From the NCBI GenBank assembly GCA_029260715.1, contig JAJDCS010000031.1, forward strand, positions 1 to 64,000: a stretch of 64,000 bases of DNA, in the 5' to 3' direction. The position numbers were made by a program, and so were the translations under genes. Source of the DNA: Phycisphaeraceae bacterium. Its GTDB lineage: Bacteria > Planctomycetota > Phycisphaerae > Phycisphaerales > Phycisphaeraceae. A model generated the notes under the pieces. It was not told where the DNA came from. It ran no database searches and worked only from the letters and a program-made list of their open reading frames with translations. Of this stretch, positions 45,371 to 53,292 are shown in pieces. Every line of letters starts with the position of its first letter. The first letter of the stretch is position 1.

Positions 45371-46102
45371 GTGCGATACAAGCGGGTGATGGTCAAACTA
45401 AGCGGTGGGGCCCTGGCCGGTAGCGAGTCGTCGGGGTTTGACCCCCATTGCCTCGACCATATCGCGACCGAGCTGCTGAAACTCCACGGCATGGGGGTTC
45501 AGCTCGGGGTCGTCGTCGGTGGCGGCAACATCTTCCGGGGCAAGCTCGGGCACCAGTGGGGCATCGAACAGGTCGAAGCCGACAACATCGGGATGATGGC
45601 GACGGTCGCCAACAGCCTCATGCTCCGCGGCGTGCTCAAGGCCCGCGGTGATGCTGAAGTGCGGGTGATGACCGCTATCCCCATCAACAACATCGCCGAG
45701 CCGTTTATCCGACTGAGGGCCATCAACCACCTCAAGAAAGACCGCATCGTGGTCTTCGCGGCCGGCACCGGCAATCCCTACGTGACTACCGACTACGCAG
45801 CGGTCCAGCGGGCTTTGGAAATTAGTGCCGAGGCCGTGCTCTCAGCGAAACAAGGCGTGGATGGCGTCTACACCGCCGACCCGCAAGCCGACGCGAGTGC
45901 AAAACGATATCGGAAGGTCTGCTACGACACGGTGCTTGAAAAGAACCTGCAGGCGCTCGACCCCGCAGCAGTGATGCTGGCCAGGCAGCACGGCCTGCCG
46001 GTTCATGTGTTTGGTTTCGACGAGCCGGAAGCCATGGGTCGAATCTGCGGCGGTGAGGATCTGGGGACGTTGATCCAGCAAGACAGCGATGAGTTCGCTT
46101 AG
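45371..46102 (+). CDS. pyrH: UMP kinase
   Basis: 243 aa from GTG 45371 (GGAAGGAA upstream). Full-length PyrH: N-terminal YKRVMVKLSGGAL, GGGNIFRG, NIGMMATVANSLMLR, GTGNPYVTTDYAAVQRALE, KQGVDGVYTADPQ and the C-terminal part. It phosphorylates UMP to UDP with ATP; normally an essential single-copy chromosomal gene next to tsf/frr, which are absent here. It stands alone between a repeat and the mercury operon. Key residues look intact, so an active second copy is plausible. How sure: family certain, reason for presence unknown. Confidence 0.93.
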   Translation: MRYKRVMVKLSGGALAGSESSGFDPHCLDHIATELLKLHGMGVQLGVVVGGGNIFRGKLGHQWGIEQVEADNIGMMATVANSLMLRGVLKARGDAEVRVMTAIPINNIAEPFIRLRAINHLKKDRIVVFAAGTGNPYVTTDYAAVQRALEISAEAVLSAKQGVDGVYTADPQADASAKRYRKVCYDTVLEKNLQALDPAAVMLARQHGLPVHVFGFDEPEAMGRICGGEDLGTLIQQDSDEFA

Positions 46103-46275
46103 AAAACACCGCCTGAGAATTTGATTTACTGGCCTGTTGCCTTGTCCCGCTGGCTTCTGGAGGCCGAGAGCGGGGGGGGCAGAGACCAAGATCCTTCCAA
46201 ATAGAGGTGCCCACACGTTTCAAGATAGAAGCCAGCGTGTGGGGTAGAGATAGCTGCTTACGCTTTACTTTGTGT

Positions 46276-47109
46276 TCAGAACTGAATCCTCAAGCTGACT
46301 ACGACCGTGAAATCCGTCTCCAGTCTCGGTGCTTTCAAGTCCTGATGCACCGGAAGCTGAATTCCCGCCTCAAGGATGACGTTCGAAGTGATGAACTGGA
46401 GACCGGGCGACAGAAATACCTGTGTGCTTCCATCCGCGACATACGTCGAATTGAGTTCCGCGACCGCATACAGCCCCCACGGACCGCTATCTGATGCCTG
46501 GTTGCTCCATAGCCGATGCGAGTAAGCAGAATCGAACCGCAACTCGTCATCACCGTCCGGGCCACCCGCGGTGTTGAATTTGTAGAGCACATCCCAATCG
46601 ACCCACCAGTCGAGCTCTTGATGTGTCCACACCGTCCCAATGATGGGGTCTAGGCTTTCACTGGAGAACGATTCATCATAGGTGGGAATCTCAGCCCCAC
46701 CGATGACGGCCCACCGGGTGGTGCGGCCAAACTCATCATCTTGGTAAAAGCGGTATTTAGCCAGGATGGGGATGTCGCCAACACCGGTGTCGTTGGCTGT
46801 CGCCCCCGAAGCAAAATCCAACTCGCGGTGCACGATAGGAACCGTTCCCAAGATGGCTAGATTTTCCGAGAGCCCATGCACCACGGTGATGGGCTGAATG
46901 CTGAGCTTTACCGTTCGGCCCAGGGGAGTACTGTCGCCGGAGAGTTCACTGTACCGCCACTGGGCACGCACGATGGTTCCACCGGATGGTGGCGTTAGAG
47001 CCACATCGGTGTTCAGACCTGCCCCGTGTGCTGGCTCTTGTGTGCTTACTAGGGTGGCAAGTACTAGTAATGGCCATATGGCGAACGAATATGTTGAGAA
47101 TCTGGTCAT
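46276..47109 (-). CDS. Outer-membrane beta-barrel protein (last gene of mer-like operon)
   Basis: 277 aa. Signal peptide (LLVLATLVSTQEPAHG), then alternating beta-type segments (GTIVRAQWRYSELSG, VHGLSENLAILGTVPIVHRE, GDIPILAKYRFYQDD, WAVIGGAEIPTY, VLYKFNT) and a C-terminal VVSLRIQF with the terminal Phe of outer-membrane barrels. It resembles the transporter-like barrels often annotated as putative outer-membrane channels. Start overlaps the NHL gene stop by 4 bp. Role with the mercury genes unknown; it may pass or hold the metal. Confidence 0.78.
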   Translation of the reverse strand: MTRFSTYSFAIWPLLVLATLVSTQEPAHGAGLNTDVALTPPSGGTIVRAQWRYSELSGDSTPLGRTVKLSIQPITVVHGLSENLAILGTVPIVHRELDFASGATANDTGVGDIPILAKYRFYQDDEFGRTTRWAVIGGAEIPTYDESFSSESLDPIIGTVWTHQELDWWVDWDVLYKFNTAGGPDGDDELRFDSAYSHRLWSNQASDSGPWGLYAVAELNSTYVADGSTQVFLSPGLQFITSNVILEAGIQLPVHQDLKAPRLETDFTVVVSLRIQF

Positions 47110-48086
47110 CGCTGTCCACCGGTTTTCTGTAGTTGTTGGTCTCTTGGCGTTGACATTTTCAACCGCAGCAGGCGGTTGCTGCCGTAATCGACCACATACA
47201 GTTCGCCGGTCCTCGTATCGATGCTCAGGTCGGTCGGATTGTGCAGATGACCATCGACCTTATCCAAACCTGTCCAGACCATGACACGTTCCGGATGACC
47301 GTCAGACGGCACGGTAAACCGCTGCAATCTGTTGTTAAAGAAATCTGCAACCCAGACCCGGCCTTCCACATCAAATGCGACCCCTCCCGGTACGCTGAAT
47401 TGGCCTTCTCCGTCTCCCTCGCTACCGATGATGTGAAGCAGAGTTCCTTCGGGGTCGTACACCTTGAGCCGGTGGTTGTAGGCGTCGGTGACCCAAAGGT
47501 TACCACCGGGTCCCGTGGTGATTCGTGTTGGGTAGTAGAACTCCTTTGCCCCGTGGCCCTCTTTGCCCCAGGTCTTGAGCAAATGTCCGGACGAATCCAA
47601 CTTCACAACCCGACAGCCATTAAACTCAACCACGTACACAAGGCCGTCTTGGTCCACCGTGACATCCGCCGGACCTGTGTACCGAACGCCATTGCCAAAC
47701 GACGACCACTCGCCCCCTGCGCCACTTGCTGAGAGGACCTGCACTCGGTCATTCAGGTAATCAGCCACGTAGATACGGCCGTCGCTACCCGTAGCCACTC
47801 CGAGCGGACGTCGGAATTGCCCGGGTTGCTCTCCCTCTCCACCCCCCCACACGGCCCGTGTATCACCGCAGTCGCTTAGCCACACAACCCGGTTGTTGCC
47901 ACTGTCGGCCACAAGAACACCGCCGCGGGGGTGTAGAGCTATTCCGACTGGCTGTTGAATCCCGACGTCACGAGCCCAGGTAAGTTCGATTGGTTTGACT
48001 GTCGGCATGAGAGCGTGGCAGCCACCAAGCAATCCTGTCAGAAGAAGGGCCATAGGCCATGTTGTCAGTCGGATGAGTTTACTCAT
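47106..48086 (-). CDS. NHL-repeat beta-propeller lipoprotein
   Basis: 326 aa. Lipobox LGGC (LLTGLLGGCHAL). Six NHL blades, each with a pattern such as GVLVADSGNNRVVWLSDCG, GRIYVADYLNDRVQVLSA, GNLWVTDAYNHRLKVYDP, GRVWVADFFNNRLQRF and GELYVVDYGSNRLLRL, so a complete six-bladed propeller in the periplasm or on the outer membrane. NHL domains bind proteins or ligands; no catalytic residues seen. It overlaps both neighbours by 4 bp. Confidence 0.88.
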   Translation of the reverse strand: MSKLIRLTTWPMALLLTGLLGGCHALMPTVKPIELTWARDVGIQQPVGIALHPRGGVLVADSGNNRVVWLSDCGDTRAVWGGGEGEQPGQFRRPLGVATGSDGRIYVADYLNDRVQVLSASGAGGEWSSFGNGVRYTGPADVTVDQDGLVYVVEFNGCRVVKLDSSGHLLKTWGKEGHGAKEFYYPTRITTGPGGNLWVTDAYNHRLKVYDPEGTLLHIIGSEGDGEGQFSVPGGVAFDVEGRVWVADFFNNRLQRFTVPSDGHPERVMVWTGLDKVDGHLHNPTDLSIDTRTGELYVVDYGSNRLLRLKMSTPRDQQLQKTGGQR

Positions 48087-48433
48087 GGCATCTCCACCCT
48101 ATCCACCGTAAATCCGCTTTCTTTGACGGCCTTGCGTAGCTGTTCTTCGCTCGGTGGTTGCCCTTTAGAAAGGGCAACAGTGACCCGTCCCGTCTCCAGC
48201 GTCACGTCGACGCTTTTGACGCCCGGCACTTTCCTCAACTGACGCTCTACGTTGTAAGTACAGAACGGACAGGCGAGGCCCTTAACCCAAAGGACAACCG
48301 CCGGTTCTTCATTAGCCGAGGAGTTCAAGCTAACTGTGCAGGGTGGCTCCTGTGTTGCCAGTGGGACCTGGCAACCCAACAACGACGCCACAACAAAGAA
48401 CGTCATGGCCATGATGGACCTCTTCATAATCAT
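48083..48433 (-). CDS. HMA-domain lipoprotein (MerP-like)
   Basis: 116 aa. Signal with lipobox LLGC. The mature protein is one heavy-metal-associated domain: VKGLACPFCTYNVERQLRKV, GVKSVDVTLETGRVTVAL, AVKESGFTVDRV. The CxxC (CPFC) is intact, so it can bind Hg(II) or another soft metal on the periplasmic side. Unlike soluble MerP it is lipid-anchored. It is placed between the fused transporter and the NHL gene. Confidence 0.87.
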   Translation of the reverse strand: MIMKRSIMAMTFFVVASLLGCQVPLATQEPPCTVSLNSSANEEPAVVLWVKGLACPFCTYNVERQLRKVPGVKSVDVTLETGRVTVALSKGQPPSEEQLRKAVKESGFTVDRVEMP

Positions 48434-48498
48434 TACCTCAATCTGACCTCTGGGGATTGTTCAGCGGCACAATCCCTAAAGCCATCGGACACCAAACC

Positions 48499-49503
48499 CT
48501 ACAGTTGGTTCATCTCACCAGTAACCTTGTATCCCGCTTGTTTGACCGCCTCGACAAGCGATTCTCGTGAAGGTGGTGAGGAGGCATCGATGTTAACCGT
48601 CGCTTGGCCTTCCGAATAGGAGACCGATGCGTTCTTAACACCCGGTACCTTCACCAACTCGCTCTGAATGTGCGTTGCACAGGATTCGCATGTCATCCCT
48701 TCAATGTGAAGAGTAACGGCAACCGTATTGACATAAGTGGTACCGCTATCAGCCGTCGCTGTGCTACCGATAAAATACCCCGCATAGTTTGGGAAGAACG
48801 AGAAGCCGACAACTGCAACCGTTGCCAACCAGAACATCACACGGTTAAACCGCCGAAGTTTTGGATTCGGCACGGCACACACCGAGCCTGGTTCACAGAC
48901 AGGTTGTCGTAGGTATATGAGGTAGAACCCCGCACAGAGAAGAACCGCGGCAACCACGAGGAACAGTGGACGCCAATTGGCAAACCAAGAGGACACGCCA
49001 CCGGCTGAAAGCCCGAACGCAATGAGAAGTAACGGCAACCAGCAGCAGGCAGACGCGACCACCGCCGACACTACTGAGCCACCTGTAGCAACGAGGCCAG
49101 CACGGTCAGTCAGGTTATGTGACGTGTTGCCATCCTCTGATGTTTGAGGCTCAGAGCAGCAATTAGAGCCACTGCCACAACATCCCGCTCCGGATGTCGG
49201 CCCAGGGTCTTTCCCCGTTACCGCACCAATCAACATTGCCCGGGGAGGTACACCTTCAGTGCCATACATCCGGCACGAAAACGCATAATCCGTTCGGCTA
49301 TGAGCTTCAGGTTCGATATCCACGCCATCAACCTGGATGGTAGGGGAGCCAAAGAAGTGAAGCCGCTCGGCGTCGGCCTGCGTTTTGACCTCCACCTCTT
49401 CGACCACGGTATCGACTCCAAGCTCGGCAACGACGCTCCGAGCCATATCGACCGCTGGCTGATGATTTGGGCAGCCCTCAAAATAGAGCACTTGAATCTT
49501 CAT
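48499..49503 (-). CDS. Mercury transporter fusion: thioredoxin-like + MerT + MerP domains
   Basis: 334 aa, three parts. (1) Residues 1-85, a thioredoxin-like fold with Cys in FEGCPNH (11), followed by a Cys-rich linker (GAGCCGSGSNCC, 106-116). (2) MerT-like membrane part: CC pair in TM1 (ASACCWLPLLLIAFG, 153/154) and the loop pair CEPGSVCAVPN (203/209), both MerT hallmarks. (3) C-terminal MerP/HMA domain GMTCESC (272/275). It imports Hg(II) into the cytosol or hands it on. Controlled by the MerR-type promoter immediately upstream. Confidence 0.92.
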   Translation of the reverse strand: MKIQVLYFEGCPNHQPAVDMARSVVAELGVDTVVEEVEVKTQADAERLHFFGSPTIQVDGVDIEPEAHSRTDYAFSCRMYGTEGVPPRAMLIGAVTGKDPGPTSGAGCCGSGSNCCSEPQTSEDGNTSHNLTDRAGLVATGGSVVSAVVASACCWLPLLLIAFGLSAGGVSSWFANWRPLFLVVAAVLLCAGFYLIYLRQPVCEPGSVCAVPNPKLRRFNRVMFWLATVAVVGFSFFPNYAGYFIGSTATADSGTTYVNTVAVTLHIEGMTCESCATHIQSELVKVPGVKNASVSYSEGQATVNIDASSPPSRESLVEAVKQAGYKVTGEMNQL

Positions 49504-49587
49504 GGCTCGACCCTTTCATGTATGCGTCACTGGATACCGGCGGCTGAGAACGTCCTCAGCCTAAAAGCCTTGGTCCATCTATCATGA

Positions 49588-49619
49588 AGCATACACCTTG
49601 AACCCAGGTTCAAGGTCAA
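49588..49619 (-). promoter_or_regulatory. MerR-type promoter of the mer operon
   Basis: On the minus strand, -35 TTGACC (49619-49614), 20-bp spacer, -10 TATGCT (49593-49588). The overlong spacer is what MerR-family activators correct by twisting DNA. The transcript runs towards the fusion gene at 49503. Confidence 0.7.
49595..49616. promoter_or_regulatory. MerR operator, perfect 10-2-10 palindrome
   Basis: ACCTTGAACC (49595-49604), CA, GGTTCAAGGT (49607-49616), lying between the -35 and -10 boxes as in all MerR-family operators. The sequence differs from the GTAC-centred site of Tn501/Tn21 mer. Confidence 0.78.
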
Positions 49620-49627
49620 GCGATATG

Positions 49628-50059
49628 TCAAGATTTCTTTTTGCGGCGTCGAGATGTCTTGGTTGTGAGGGAATCGAGGACCTCACAGCGGCCGCTTCGT
49701 TCGGCCTCGCGGCAAACCTCAAGGGATGATTGGAGCACCCGCTGAACCCGGCGGAGGTTTTTCATACACACCGCCGCATCGGCAAGCCGTTCTTGGATGA
49801 GCTCCTGCACCTCCTGACAAGGAGCAGTGCTCCCATCACGTAGCTCAACTAGTGTCTGCACGTCCTGAAGGCGAAACCCGATTGATTGGGCCGAACGGAT
49901 GAATTGGACTTGCTCAAGAGCGCCCTCGTCGTAGTAGCGATAGTTGCCCGCTGTGCGGCCAGCCGGTCGTACCAGGCCGATTCGCTCGTAATAACGCAGC
50001 GTCGAAGTCGGAACCTCCGCCGCTTGGGCGAGTTCGCCAATGGTGAAGTGCTTGGGCAT
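49628..50059 (-). CDS. merR: MerR mercury-responsive regulator
   Basis: 143 aa. N-terminal HTH (TIGELAQAAEVPTSTLRYYE), long coiled-coil dimer helix, and Cys at 81, 116 and 125. The spacing 35 and 9 is the same as the Hg(II)-binding Cys 82/117/126 of Tn501 MerR, strong support for mercury as the inducer. A fourth Cys is at 98. Basic C-terminus (SRRRKKKS). It is upstream of and codirectional with the operon it controls, ending 8 bp before the -35 box. Confidence 0.93.
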   Translation of the reverse strand: MPKHFTIGELAQAAEVPTSTLRYYERIGLVRPAGRTAGNYRYYDEGALEQVQFIRSAQSIGFRLQDVQTLVELRDGSTAPCQEVQELIQERLADAAVCMKNLRRVQRVLQSSLEVCREAERSGRCEVLDSLTTKTSRRRKKKS

Positions 50060-50064
50060 AACTC

Positions 50065-50094
50065 ATCGTACTACGAGATTGAAGCTGAGTTCAA
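50065..50094 (-). promoter_or_regulatory. Predicted merR promoter with second operator-like site
   Basis: -35 TTGAAC (50094-50089), 18-bp spacer, -10 TACGAT (50070-50065), just upstream of the merR ATG at 50059. The -35 box lies in TTGAA-N6-TTCAA (50079-50094), the same inner half-sites as the mer operator, so MerR may bind and regulate its own gene. Confidence 0.5.
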
Positions 50095-50350
50095 TGTTTG
50101 TGAGTCCGAGGACGGATTTGCTCACTCATCAGATGCCCGTCTGGTTTTGGATAACTCCTTATATACAAAGGATCGTCTGCCCACCCTGCCGATGATATTT
50201 AGAGTAGCACGATGTACATTAAGAAACGTGAAAACCCGCCTCTCATCTTAGGCCACGACTCCACCTAGTCGCCGTAGCCAAGCGGCCTCCTAGCGACAGA
50301 ATAACTCGTCCCCCCTATGTCCGGTCACAACCCATGACTCGAACGGGCCC

Positions 50351-51694
50351 TTAATGAATCAAACCAGCCGCAGCTAACACGGCTGAGGCCGGGACGGGGT
50401 CAACCTGAGTTCTTCTATGAGCTGACCCCATGGGACTGCATAATTCGATTGTCCTCATAGAAGCGCGACTCATGCATGACGACCCGTCCAAGCGACGCCC
50501 CGTGGCGGTGAGCGTGGTTGCTCTGGTTTTCCTTGAACGCCTAGATGGGAGGCCCTGAGTATGCGTCAGTGCCTTAAGACGATTCCTCGCGCCATCTTCG
50601 TCTCGCTGTGTGATGAAGTGCCACAGCTGCCGACGGACCAGTGTGGCAAACAGGCCGCACGGGTTTCGGGTTGCCACACACCGCGCCCGCTCTGCAGCAC
50701 CGAAGAACCTTAGCCGGTCGCATTCGGAATTCATGACCAGGCCCTCCCGCTGCGCCTGCCTGAATAATTCGGTTAACCGCTGAGGGTCGGAGAGATCGGC
50801 CGGCTGAAGGTCGCGAAGCGATGGCGTGCCCTGCTTTTCAGTTTTCTTCCAAACACCAGTCCTCGGCCGGCGTGTGGCGGGTTCTTGGTTTTTAGATCTC
50901 GTAGAGAGTTCTTGGTTGTTTATAAGGGGTGGTAAACCGGTTGTGGAAAGCCGTTCAGGGGGTGGTGCTTTGAGTTCTTGATTCAGTCTCGGTGCTGATG
51001 ACCAATCCAGGTTGATCGTGAACGAGACCCCCCAGCGGTTGAGCCTGCCCTGTGGCGTGGGTTGGAGAACAAGCCATCCTAAATCGACCAGCTGTTTACG
51101 GGCGGCCTTGATGTTGCGCAGGTCGACGTCGAACACCGCGGCGACCCAGGACGCCTTGCAGGTACCCCCGGCAACGCACTGGCCGTTCCGGTAGTAGAGG
51201 CCCCGCAGGAGGTGGCCGAGGACCGTCGCGGCCTTTGCCCGCGTTGTCCCCATTGCGAGCATGCGTAGAACCCGTCGCGGGACCGGCACCCTGCGTCGCG
51301 TGTTCTGCACGAGGGTGAGTTTGACCTCCAACAGTTGCCAAAACCACTCCGGTTGCTTCGACGTATCCACGGTGAGGTCGAGACCGGTCTCTTGCCACAC
51401 CAGCAAGCCGGCGCCCTCAAGCCGCCGGACCGATTTGCGTAGATGCTCGCCCCCCACACCGCCGACCAGCCCGTGAAGCTCCTCGGCGGTGTACCGAGGC
51501 CGCTGGCCTTTCCCAAGCGCGCATCGCCTCGCCCTGAGTTCGTGGCACGCTAGCCAGACTCTTAGATCGAAGAGCCTGATGATGTTCTGCCTGTATGCCG
51601 TATAGGTGGCTACGAGCGCCGTTGCGTTGATGAAGCAATACCCGCCCGCGGGTTTGCGCGCCGACTGAGCGGTTCTTTGGATTGTCCGATACAT
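50351..51694 (-). CDS. Winged-helix protein, probable plasmid replication initiator
   Basis: About 447 aa from ATG 51694 (an ATG at 51751 is in frame). The N-terminal half looks like two winged-helix units: YTAEELHGLVGGVGGEHLRK / SVRRLEGAGLLVWQETGL, and ASWVAAVFDVDLRNIKAARK / QLVDLGWLVLQPTPQGRL. The second half is basic, low complexity and includes a helical stretch (LTELFRQAQREGLVM; ERARCVATRNPCGLFATLVR). No catalytic motif. Its position, divergent from parA across a 0.6-kb control region, suggests a replication initiator, but I do not recognise a Rep family. Confidence 0.6.
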   Translation of the reverse strand: MYRTIQRTAQSARKPAGGYCFINATALVATYTAYRQNIIRLFDLRVWLACHELRARRCALGKGQRPRYTAEELHGLVGGVGGEHLRKSVRRLEGAGLLVWQETGLDLTVDTSKQPEWFWQLLEVKLTLVQNTRRRVPVPRRVLRMLAMGTTRAKAATVLGHLLRGLYYRNGQCVAGGTCKASWVAAVFDVDLRNIKAARKQLVDLGWLVLQPTPQGRLNRWGVSFTINLDWSSAPRLNQELKAPPPERLSTTGLPPLINNQELSTRSKNQEPATRRPRTGVWKKTEKQGTPSLRDLQPADLSDPQRLTELFRQAQREGLVMNSECDRLRFFGAAERARCVATRNPCGLFATLVRRQLWHFITQRDEDGARNRLKALTHTQGLPSRRSRKTRATTLTATGRRLDGSSCMSRASMRTIELCSPMGSAHRRTQVDPVPASAVLAAAGLIH

Positions 51695-51800
51695 ATACCT
51701 GTCCCTCCTGCGGGCACACGACTGGTGACCGCGTAATTCAGCGGGCAACACTGCTGTGGTGGCTCGACAACAGGCACGGGTGGTGTTCGGAATGAATCCG

Positions 51801-51830
51801 TTGACAGGAGATTCGTCGATGCGCTAGGTT
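51801..51830 (+). promoter_or_regulatory. Promoter of the candidate antisense RNA
   Basis: TTGACA (51801-51806), 18-bp spacer, TAGGTT (51825-51830). A consensus -35 with a weak -10, directed rightward, against the direction of the winged-helix gene. Confidence 0.45.
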
Positions 51831-51836
51831 GATTTT

Positions 51837-51925
51837 GCGATGATCAAACCCGCCTCGGTCGGCTCCTCCCCTCCGTGGTGCTACGACGGCCACTGACAAT
51901 AAGCGATCAATCTGGTCGCTTTTTG
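51837..51925 (+). ncRNA. Candidate countertranscript RNA upstream of the rep-like gene
   Basis: About 90 nt between the promoter above and the terminator at 51901-51925, on the strand opposite to the leader of the winged-helix gene. No reading frame. Such antisense RNAs control copy number in many plasmids. Prediction only. Confidence 0.35.
51901..51925 (+). terminator. Intrinsic terminator of the candidate RNA
   Basis: AAGCGATC (51901-51908), loop AATCT, GGTCGCTT (51914-51921, one G-U pair), then TTTGTGTTT. Confidence 0.6.
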
Positions 51926-52371
51926 TGTTTCCTCATTTAGTTGCTGCCCAAATCCGTTCTCCTCTTTGGATGTCTCACTTCTTTCAAAGGCCGCAAAAGT
52001 CCCGAGCCAGACTCAATACGCCCGGCCGCGGCCTCTTTGCTCAAACCCTAGCGAAGCAACGGGAAACCTGACAAGCAAAATCTCCTCCCCCGGACCCCCG
52101 GCCGGCCCGCCCACGGGAGGACCGGCGGGCGGGCTCCACCGCCAACATGCCGGCCCAACATCCCGCACGCCCGCGAGCGAGCCATTGGGCCGACGTGCAC
52201 CTGAAACATTTCCATTGCGCGTCTTCTTTGCTCTGCGATAGAACGGGAAAGCGGGCAGGCCGTTGGGCCCGGCTGCCCTTGAACGGGGGAGCGGGCGAGC
52301 CGGCTTGCGGGGCAACCCGCGTCGGGGGACTCAAGAAAGAAACACAAGAACCCATCGGAGCACGAAGGACT

Positions 52372-53283
52372 ATGAACCAAGCAAAACCACTGGGCATCAC
52401 GATCGCGGTAGGGAACCAGAAAGGCGGAGTCGGCAAGACCACCAACTCGATCCATCTCGCGGCCGCTCTCGGTCTGCGCGGCTACCGATGCCTGGTCATC
52501 GACCTCGACCCGGCCGCCGGAGCTACCAAGCACCTGGGCATCCCCGTCAACAGCTTTGCAGGGTCGCTGGAGCTGATGAGTACTGATGAATCGGTCGAGA
52601 ACCTGGTCGTGAGCGACAACATGCCGACCGGGGTCCACCTGGTCCCGTCTAGGCCTCAGCTCTCAGAGCTGGACAGCCTGCTGTCGAAGTTTGCGGACCG
52701 GACCAAGACCCTTGACCGGCCGATGGCCCGCGCCAGGCAGGTGTACGACTTCATCTTCCTGGACACGGCGCCTTCCGCGGCGGCCATCACCACCGTCGCG
52801 GCGTATTCCACAGCTGATTGGTTCATGCTTTCGGCGTTCCCGCACCCACTGTCATTAGCGGGCCTGAACGAGGCCCTTCGCGACATCGCGGACGTGCGCA
52901 AGCACCGCAACCCCAACCTGGAAATCCTCGGCGTGGTCTTTGCCAACGTCGACGGGCGAGCCACCCGGCTTCGGTCTCAGCTGGAGACAGTGGTCCAAGA
53001 GGTGCTGCCGGGGCGCCAGTTCGAGACCTCGATCTCTCAGGCGGTCATCGTCCCACAGACATCGGGGCAGGGGACGACGCTGTTTCAGTTGGACAACTAC
53101 ACCGATATAGGCGTCGCGATGCAATACCTACGCCTATCCGCGGAGGTCGAACACCGAGTCACCCACCGCGAACCGTTCCTGGCCGGACGGCTCGGCCCGG
53201 TCGACTTCGAGAACATGCTCGCATCACTGAAAGCCGCAGGCGAGCGTGACATCGAACCCATGTTGAACGCTGTAAACGGTTAG
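52372..53283 (+). CDS. parA: ParA-family partition ATPase
   Basis: 303 aa from ATG 52372 (GAAGGA upstream); the frame opens further left but that part has the composition of non-coding DNA. Deviant Walker A QKGGVGKTTNS at about residue 17-27, then LVIDLDPAAGATKHLG (A') and YDFIFLDTAPSAA (Walker B). It drives segregation of the plasmid or element. It has no N-terminal DNA-binding domain, so a small partner is expected; the next gene, 9 bp on, is the candidate. Confidence 0.93.
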   Translation: MNQAKPLGITIAVGNQKGGVGKTTNSIHLAAALGLRGYRCLVIDLDPAAGATKHLGIPVNSFAGSLELMSTDESVENLVVSDNMPTGVHLVPSRPQLSELDSLLSKFADRTKTLDRPMARARQVYDFIFLDTAPSAAAITTVAAYSTADWFMLSAFPHPLSLAGLNEALRDIADVRKHRNPNLEILGVVFANVDGRATRLRSQLETVVQEVLPGRQFETSISQAVIVPQTSGQGTTLFQLDNYTDIGVAMQYLRLSAEVEHRVTHREPFLAGRLGPVDFENMLASLKAAGERDIEPMLNAVNG

Positions 53284-53292
53284 AGAGGAGTC

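Larger units (their letters stand above)
51695..52371. other. Replication/partition control region
   Basis: Gene-free between the divergent winged-helix gene and parA. It contains a candidate small RNA unit (51801-51925), GC-rich inverted repeats around 52100-52130 (GCCCGCC ... GGCGGGC) and a GCGGG-GCAA-CCCGC hairpin at 52307-52320. An origin and/or parS-like centromere probably lies here; no iteron array is visible. Confidence 0.5.

Noticed and set aside
46276-50059. merA, merB or a Hg-methylation gene
   Set aside because: No flavin disulfide reductase, lyase or HgcAB-like sequence is present in the window.
52147-52371. Longer N-terminus for ParA
   Set aside because: The extension has no conserved features; ATG 52372 with GAAGGA places the Walker A at the normal distance.
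51752-52371. Iteron array or parS repeats
   Set aside because: I looked for repeated 10-25-bp units and saw only GC-rich inverted repeats. An origin is plausible but not shown.
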